Part shown: positions 5,704 to 9,334 of the stretch, one piece after another
How the letters are laid out: each line of letters starts with the position of its first letter
How positions within the stretch are numbered: position 1 is the stretch's first letter
Translations under genes and position numbers: made by a program
Notes under the pieces: model-generated
Told to the model about the DNA's origin: nothing
The model's database searches: none
The model's input: only the letters and a program-made list of their open reading frames with translations
Assembly (NCBI GenBank): GCA_029573925.1
Contig: JAKQBV010000390.1
Span: 1 to 9,334, forward strand
Direction: 5' to 3'
Length of the DNA stretch: 9,334 nt
From: a bacterium
GTDB taxonomy: Bacteria > UBP15 > UBA6099

Positions 5704-6384
5704 ATGACGCGAAGAGCAAAAGACGCGCGCTCCGACACCGAACTTCCCATGCGGATGTACGAGGCGATGTATGAGCGGATCGGCCCGAGGGGCTGGTGGC
5801 CGGGCCGCACTAGGTTCGAGGTGTGCGTCGGCGCGATTCTCACCCAGAACACCGCTTGGCGCAACGTAAAGCGCGCTATTGCCAATCTTAAAGAGGCGCG
5901 AGCGCTCAATCCTGTCGCGATCCGCGGCATGGACGCAGACTCGCTCGCCGAGCTTATCCGCCCTTCCGGCTATTACAACGTCAAGGCTCGCAGACTGAAG
6001 AACTTCGTCGATATGCTCTTCGACGACTTCGGCGGCTCGCTCGACAGGTTGTTCGCTCTTCCCGCGCCTGAACTCCGCGTTAAGTTGCTTTCCGTCAACG
6101 GCGTAGGGATGGAGACGGCTGACTCCATAACTCTGTACGCGGCGAAAAAGCCTGTGTTCGTGGCGGACGCTTACACCCGCCGCATCGGCGGCAGACACGG
6201 CCTCTTCTCCCCGGACGCCGATTATGAGACGATGAGGCTGTATTTCACGCGAAGGCTTCCTGAAGATGTCGCTCTTTTGAACGAATATCACGCGCTGATT
6301 GTCGCAGTGGGAAACAGATACTGCGGCACGACGCCCCACTGCGAAGATTGCCCGTTAATGGTTTTTCCCAGATATGGAGATTGA
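5704..6384 (+). CDS. Endonuclease III-family (HhH-GPD) DNA glycosylase
   Basis: This 226-residue base-excision-repair glycosylase resembles the endonuclease III-related / MagIII (3-methyladenine) branch. Visible are the GAILTQNTAWRNVKRA segment (43-58), the helix-hairpin-helix VNGVGMETADS (131-141) and the essential aspartate D155 in VADAYTRR. Endonuclease III has its Schiff-base lysine in GVGRKTA; here that position is E137 (GVGMETA). This predicts a monofunctional glycosylase without AP-lyase activity. The C-terminal Fe-S motif is incomplete: C207, C213 and C216 follow the C-X5-C-X2-C spacing, but the fourth cysteine would be residue 222 and is proline. Cluster binding is therefore doubtful. 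The gene starts 16 bases after the toroid gene, so it is probably co-transcribed with no evident functional link. The substrate is not determined by sequence. Confidence 0.9.
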   Translation: MTRRAKDARSDTELPMRMYEAMYERIGPRGWWPGRTRFEVCVGAILTQNTAWRNVKRAIANLKEARALNPVAIRGMDADSLAELIRPSGYYNVKARRLKNFVDMLFDDFGGSLDRLFALPAPELRVKLLSVNGVGMETADSITLYAAKKPVFVADAYTRRIGGRHGLFSPDADYETMRLYFTRRLPEDVALLNEYHALIVAVGNRYCGTTPHCEDCPLMVFPRYGD

Positions 6385-6530
6385 GACCGAATCCATTTTA
6401 CGATGTGGTTAGGAGCGAAAAGAGGGTACAGGCATCGCAGAGAAGCGCGTTGCCAGTCCCCCCGTTTTCACGCTTGCGTTATGGCAATACGAATGGCTAT
6501 GTGAATCTAAGAATACAAAATTGAAACAAG

Positions 6531-6554
6531 AAAAAGACGTCGGCCTTATCGACG
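6531..6554 (-). terminator. Terminator overlapping a stop codon
   Basis: On the - strand, CGTCG (6554-6550), a 7-base loop and CGACG (6542-6538) form a 5-bp stem followed by TCTTTTTCTT. The TAA stop of the secreted-protein gene lies within the loop. No comparable signal is seen for the convergent + operon, and the rest of the 6385-6530 gap shows only a wide TTGCCA/TGGCAA inverted repeat (6450-6455, 6482-6487). Confidence 0.55.
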
Positions 6555-7454
6555 AATCTGGATTGAGACAACCGGAGCTGAGAGAGAAGGCGGGGCGCCT
6601 CCGGACGGCGGCGCGGGCAACTCGATTCTCGCGGCGACAGCGTACTCGCCCGGCTCGTCGATTTCAAACATTGCGGACAGGTCTATCTCAGCCGTCAGCG
6701 AATGCCCGTGATGCAGCAGGAATGCCGCCCCTTTTGGGGGAACCTTCCAGTCGCTCTTTGTTGCGATTTCCTTTCCGTCTTTGCCCCGAACGCTTATCGC
6801 GACCGCGCCTTCAATGTTTTCATACAGCCTGAAAGCGCCCCCCGACTGATTCTTTATGACAATCGACACGCGCGCGCCGCTAGAAGGGAAAACGGCTTCT
6901 TTGCCCGCGTCGATGACCGCCGACACTTTGCCGCGTTTGGCTCCCGGTTGCGCGGCATCCGCGCGCAGCCGCTCCAGAAGCGCGTCTGTCGGAGCTTCGC
7001 TTCCCGAATTGGCGGTCAACGGAGCGAACCTGTCAGCCGAAGCGGAATGTTTAAGAAAAACAACCCGCCTGTCGCCCGTTTTGAACGACACTGGAGGAGG
7101 CACAATCGCCATATCCGACTCTGTGAATTCGATGAGGATGAAATCGCCCTCGACATGTCCCTTGAAGACCTCGACCGGACGCGCCTCGGCAAGCATCGCC
7201 CGGCTCGTTTCCCTCCGCGTCGTTTTTCCCTGCGACTCCTGTTGAGCGTCCGGCCTGACTCCCGTTATCTCCACCAGAGCGACAAGAGAAGCTTCTTTCG
7301 CAAACTGACCGATTCTATCCGTATTCGTTCTGTCGGTCACCACCGCCGCCCCGCACGGCAGACTGTAAACGGCTAATAAACACAGAAGCGCGATTGCGAC
7401 GGCAAAGGAACGCGGGAGATCCGCGATATTGCGCTTGCAAAGGGGTTCGGTCAT
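6546..7454 (-). CDS. Secreted two-domain protein of unknown function
   Basis: This 302-residue protein has an N-terminal signal peptide: basic residues to about 15, a hydrophobic core FAVAIALLCLLAVY (17-30), and a likely signal peptidase I site near SLPCGAA. The cysteine there lacks a good lipobox, so a lipoprotein is less likely. Residues about 50-135 (SLVALVEITGV, then VEVFKGHVEGDFILIEF, then KTGDRRVVFL) look like a small beta-barrel. They resemble uncharacterised secreted domains in which an influence-on-transport or 'kg...GD..ylvFL' pattern recurs. Residues about 176-280 look like an immunoglobulin-like sandwich, ending in an AEIDLSAMFEIDEPGEYAVA block. I recognise no named family. The start at 7454 is chosen because GGAGGAG lies 6 bases upstream. 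A second ATG at 7475 would put that site inside the gene. It has its own promoter and terminator. Confidence 0.85.
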   Translation of the reverse strand: MTEPLCKRNIADLPRSFAVAIALLCLLAVYSLPCGAAVVTDRTNTDRIGQFAKEASLVALVEITGVRPDAQQESQGKTTRRETSRAMLAEARPVEVFKGHVEGDFILIEFTESDMAIVPPPVSFKTGDRRVVFLKHSASADRFAPLTANSGSEAPTDALLERLRADAAQPGAKRGKVSAVIDAGKEAVFPSSGARVSIVIKNQSGGAFRLYENIEGAVAISVRGKDGKEIATKSDWKVPPKGAAFLLHHGHSLTAEIDLSAMFEIDEPGEYAVAARIELPAPPSGGAPPSLSAPVVSIQIRR

Positions 7455-7460
7455 GTCAGA

Positions 7461-7467
7461 CTCCTCC
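7461..7467 (-). promoter_or_regulatory. Strong ribosome binding site setting the start at 7454
   Basis: GGAGGAG on the - strand is 6 bases from the ATG at 7454. The longer in-frame ORF from 7475 contains this site as coding sequence (V-E-E-S) and has no site of its own, so the shorter start is favoured. Confidence 0.75.
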
Positions 7468-7483
7468 ACTGTCATTCTAGATT

Positions 7484-7492
7484 ATTCTAACA
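7484..7492 (-). promoter_or_regulatory. Candidate extended -10 promoter
   Basis: TGTTAGAAT on the - strand matches an extended -10 (TG-n-TAGAAT). There is no good -35 at the expected distance. The leader would be about 20 bases and would include the GGAGGAG site. A second TAGAAT lies 10 bases downstream but too close to that site to serve as the main -10. Confidence 0.4.
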
Positions 7493-7524
7493 CACGAAAG
7501 CGGAAGAGGAAGAAAGGCTTGATT

Positions 7525-7547
7525 CGCGCATTTTCGAAAACGGCGCG
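7525..7547 (-). terminator. Hairpin directly after the DUF401 stop codon
   Basis: On the - strand, CGCGC-C-GTTTT, CG and AAAAT-GCGCG form a stem of about 10 bp with one bulged C and a tight loop. It abuts the TAG stop (7550-7548). There is no T run after it, so it may protect the message 3' end or act as a weak or factor-aided terminator. Confidence 0.4.
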
Positions 7548-8861
7548 CTAAAAAATAAATCTGTACAGAGCGGAGAGGGCGAGGCCGGATAGAAGGGTGG
7601 CGGCGCAGGGGATGGCTATTTGTTTGTATATCTTGAAAAAATCGGCTTTGAAAAAGTCTTTGGTGACGATGAGGCAGAGATGGACGGGGCTTAGCATCAT
7701 ACCGGCGTATCCCATGACGTATGCGAGGGTGAAATAGGCGAGCCGTTCGGTGGAATCCATGACGCTGGCCGGGAGCAGGGAAATGACGATTGGGAAGGAG
7801 GCTCCGACGAACCCGACGGCCAGCCCCATGACGAGGGCGGAGATGAAGGGCAGGGCGGCGATGATGACGATGGCGGGGAGGCGGTAGGTGGCTAAATCGG
7901 TCTGGATGTTTTCAAATGCGCCGACCCGGATAAGCGTTCCCTGAAACACCATAATGGCGGCGACGAGCAGGATCATGGGGACTTGAGCGCGGCCGAACAG
8001 GGCGGCTGCCACTCGGCGAACCCCCGCGCGCCGCGCGACGGCGAGCCATGCTATCGCCGCTGCGGCCCCCGTGATGACGGGGATATATTTGACTGCGGAA
8101 CCGTTGAGTCCGGAAGCGCTGAGGGCGGGGCCGAGCGTGTATGTGGTGGCAATCATGATGATTATGGGGGCGCTTTCGCGGACTGCCGCCCGCATGGCGT
8201 CTCTGCGCGCCGGGCCTTGCGGCAGTTCACACTCGACCGCGCCCGCGTCCGCGCCCGGCTTCTGCTTGAACGCTGGCCTCATGATGAATATCCATCCGAA
8301 TGTGACGGCGGCGGCGGTCAGGGGCAGGTGTATCAGCATCACTTTCCACGCGGATATGCTGAATAGGATGGTGGCGAGAATGATGCCGGGGTACAGCGGC
8401 CACCAGTATTCCCATATATGTCGGAACCAGTAATTGACAGCGGATTTTTGTTCGGGAGACTGGAAGCCGCCTTCACAGGCCGCGCGCACGAGCGGGGCGC
8501 TGAAGACTGCGCCTCCGGGCATGGGCAGCAGCCCGATGAGGGCGGGCAGGGCCGCCGCGCTCCTTGCCGTGCCTCCCAACGCCGCCGTAAGCCCTTCCAC
8601 CAGCCGGGACAGCGACCCGGTGTCGTTCAGCAGGTGGCTCAGCCCCAGCAGCCCCACCACGATCAGGCACAGGCACAGCGTGTCCGCCGAGGCTGCGGAT
8701 AGAAGCATGTTCTTTGCGGTTCCAGCCACTCCCGCGCCGAACCAAAGCCCTGTCAACGCGGACGCCGCGAATATGGCCGCCCACAGGGGAATCTTCAACT
8801 TATACAGCGTCAGTATCACCCCGAAGAGTATCAGGACTTTCGCAAGCGACGGCGCGTTCAT
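7548..8861 (-). CDS. DUF401 family polytopic membrane protein (putative transporter)
   Basis: This 437-residue, very hydrophobic inner-membrane protein has about ten to twelve predicted membrane helices. Its overall pattern matches the DUF401 family (TIGR00529), uncharacterised proteins related in layout to ion/carboxylate transporters. Conserved blocks are GLLPMPGGAVFSAPLV (110-125), NYWFRHIWEYWWPLYPG (143-159), a soluble linker of about 30 residues near 200-225, and a C-terminal MGYAGMMLSPVHLCLIVT block. The two re-entrant-looking Gly/Pro motifs suggest a substrate site. The start at ATG 8861 is preferred over an in-frame GTG at 8873, because a GGA lies 7 bases upstream and the likely transcription start is near 8873. 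The upstream neighbour encodes a malic enzyme, so a C4-dicarboxylate or related acid is a plausible but unproven substrate. Family confidence is good; the transported compound is unknown. Confidence 0.87.
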   Translation of the reverse strand: MNAPSLAKVLILFGVILTLYKLKIPLWAAIFAASALTGLWFGAGVAGTAKNMLLSAASADTLCLCLIVVGLLGLSHLLNDTGSLSRLVEGLTAALGGTARSAAALPALIGLLPMPGGAVFSAPLVRAACEGGFQSPEQKSAVNYWFRHIWEYWWPLYPGIILATILFSISAWKVMLIHLPLTAAAVTFGWIFIMRPAFKQKPGADAGAVECELPQGPARRDAMRAAVRESAPIIIMIATTYTLGPALSASGLNGSAVKYIPVITGAAAAIAWLAVARRAGVRRVAAALFGRAQVPMILLVAAIMVFQGTLIRVGAFENIQTDLATYRLPAIVIIAALPFISALVMGLAVGFVGASFPIVISLLPASVMDSTERLAYFTLAYVMGYAGMMLSPVHLCLIVTKDFFKADFFKIYKQIAIPCAATLLSGLALSALYRFIF

Positions 8862-8879
8862 CAATGTTTCCACAGCGAA

Positions 8880-8908
8880 AAAATAGCAGACGGCAAGGGC
8901 AATGTAAA
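8880..8908 (-). promoter_or_regulatory. Candidate promoter of the DUF401 gene
   Basis: On the - strand, TTTACA (8908-8903, five of six), a 17-base spacer and TATTTT (8885-8880, four of six) predict transcription from about 8873. The leader to ATG 8861 would be about 12 bases. Confidence 0.42.
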
Positions 8909-8931
8909 TGGAGAATTCATGTTATTGAAAC

Positions 8932-8954
8932 AAAAGGCCGCGACGCATGGCGGC
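8932..8954 (-). terminator. Candidate terminator after the malic enzyme gene
   Basis: On the - strand, GCCGC (8954-8950), an 8-base loop and GCGGC (8941-8937) are followed by CTTTTGTTT. The stem begins two bases after the malic-enzyme stop codon. It is short, so termination may be partial and some read-through into the DUF401 gene is possible. Confidence 0.4.
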
Positions 8955-8956
8955 GG

Positions 8957-9334
8957 TCACAGGATATCGATTTTTTTCACTTTTCCGTCGTTGACGGCAA
9001 GCTCGACCCGTTTTCCGGCCAGAGAGTCCGGGGCCGCGCCTCCGGTTTCAACACCCGCGTCGCACAGGTACGCGCAGCCGCCGTTCCGCTTCTTCTCGTC
9101 GATCAGTATCCAATTGTCTTCAAAGCGGACGGCTTTTGAAATCTCCGCTCTGGCGGCGAATTCGATTTTCGGTGTGAACGCCATTGCGGCTAGGTATTGC
9201 GGATAGTTGGAGATGTCCGACACGCGGGCGTCTCCGTCTTTGACGGCGGCTTGGGCGACCGCCAGCGCCTCGAACGTCAGCAACCTGCGGTCGAATGGTT
9301 TCGGGATGATGTATCCGGGGCCGAATTCGAGTTC
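8957..9334 (-). CDS. Malic enzyme, C-terminal part with extra tail (partial)
   Basis: The frame is open from the right edge of the window to the TGA at 8959-8957 (125 residues visible). Its first visible residues, FGPGYIIPKPFDRRLLTFEA then AVAQAAVKDGDAR, match the conserved C-terminal segment of NAD(P)-dependent malic enzymes (GPDYIIPKPFDPR, then AVAKAAMDSGVAR). These enzymes decarboxylate malate to pyruvate. Most such proteins end soon after a D-L/I-x-x-Y-x-x-x-L helix, here DISNYPQYLAAM. This one continues for about 70 residues with a separate beta-rich segment (VRFEDNWILIDEKKRNGGCA and GKRVELAVNDGKVKKIDIL). No family is recognised for that tail. A TTG at 9283 is only an internal codon, not a start. 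The DUF401 gene follows 95 bases downstream on the same strand. Confidence 0.78.
   Translation of the reverse strand, partial: ELEFGPGYIIPKPFDRRLLTFEALAVAQAAVKDGDARVSDISNYPQYLAAMAFTPKIEFAARAEISKAVRFEDNWILIDEKKRNGGCAYLCDAGVETGGAAPDSLAGKRVELAVNDGKVKKIDIL

Noticed and set aside
5022..5930. 302-residue - strand frame opposite the toroid gene
   Set aside because: It is a long antisense shadow caused by GC-rich third positions. It crosses the junction of two well-supported + genes and has no family features.
6450..6487. TTGCCA/TGGCAA inverted repeat as a terminator for the + operon
   Set aside because: The loop is 26 bases and no T tract follows, so it is not a convincing terminator.
8473..8886. 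Frames on both strands over the start of the DUF401 gene
   Set aside because: They are shadows of the membrane protein gene, rich in Arg, Ala and Pro, with no supporting signals.

Overview
The window looks like ordinary chromosomal DNA from an uncultured Gram-negative bacterium. It is moderately GC-rich with the standard code, tightly packed genes, E. coli-like sigma70 promoters and Shine-Dalgarno sites. An LpxL/HtrB-type acyltransferase implies an LPS-like outer membrane. The SWIB-domain protein with a lysine-rich, histone-H1-like tail is a type seen in the PVC superphylum (Chlamydiae, Verrucomicrobia, Lentisphaerae) and in other deep-branching Gram-negatives. That placement is inference; no taxonomic marker is present. 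I see no insertion sequence, phage gene, CRISPR array or rRNA.

Left part (1-2110). The 3' end of an unidentified gene (+) is followed by about 360 bases of non-coding, hairpin-rich DNA. Next is the SWIB gene (-), with a near-consensus promoter and a clear terminator. Divergent from it, across a perfect 15-bp inverted repeat, is a 93-residue protein resembling only the middle domain of the flagellar protein FliG. Convergent with that is a YbhB/YbcL-type PEBP protein (-).

Middle (2190-6384). A tRNA-Pro(CGG) gene (-) with its own promoter stands back to back with a three-gene + operon: a lipid A-type acyltransferase, a 689-residue membrane-anchored protein resembling a polysaccharide-lyase/heparinase-like toroid, and an endonuclease III-family DNA glycosylase. 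The first two overlap by ATGA and are probably translationally coupled, which suggests a joint envelope or exopolysaccharide task. The glycosylase lacks both the family's lyase lysine and one Fe-S cysteine.

Right part (6531-9334), all on the - strand. In transcription order: the 3' end of a malic-enzyme gene with an unusual C-terminal extension, a DUF401 polytopic membrane protein (possible carboxylate transporter), and a secreted two-domain protein of unknown function. Each seems to have its own promoter or terminator signals.

The items most worth a second look are the acyltransferase/toroid pair, the stand-alone FliG-like domain, the malic-enzyme tail, the intergenic palindrome at 1123-1157 and the structured segment at 386-467.
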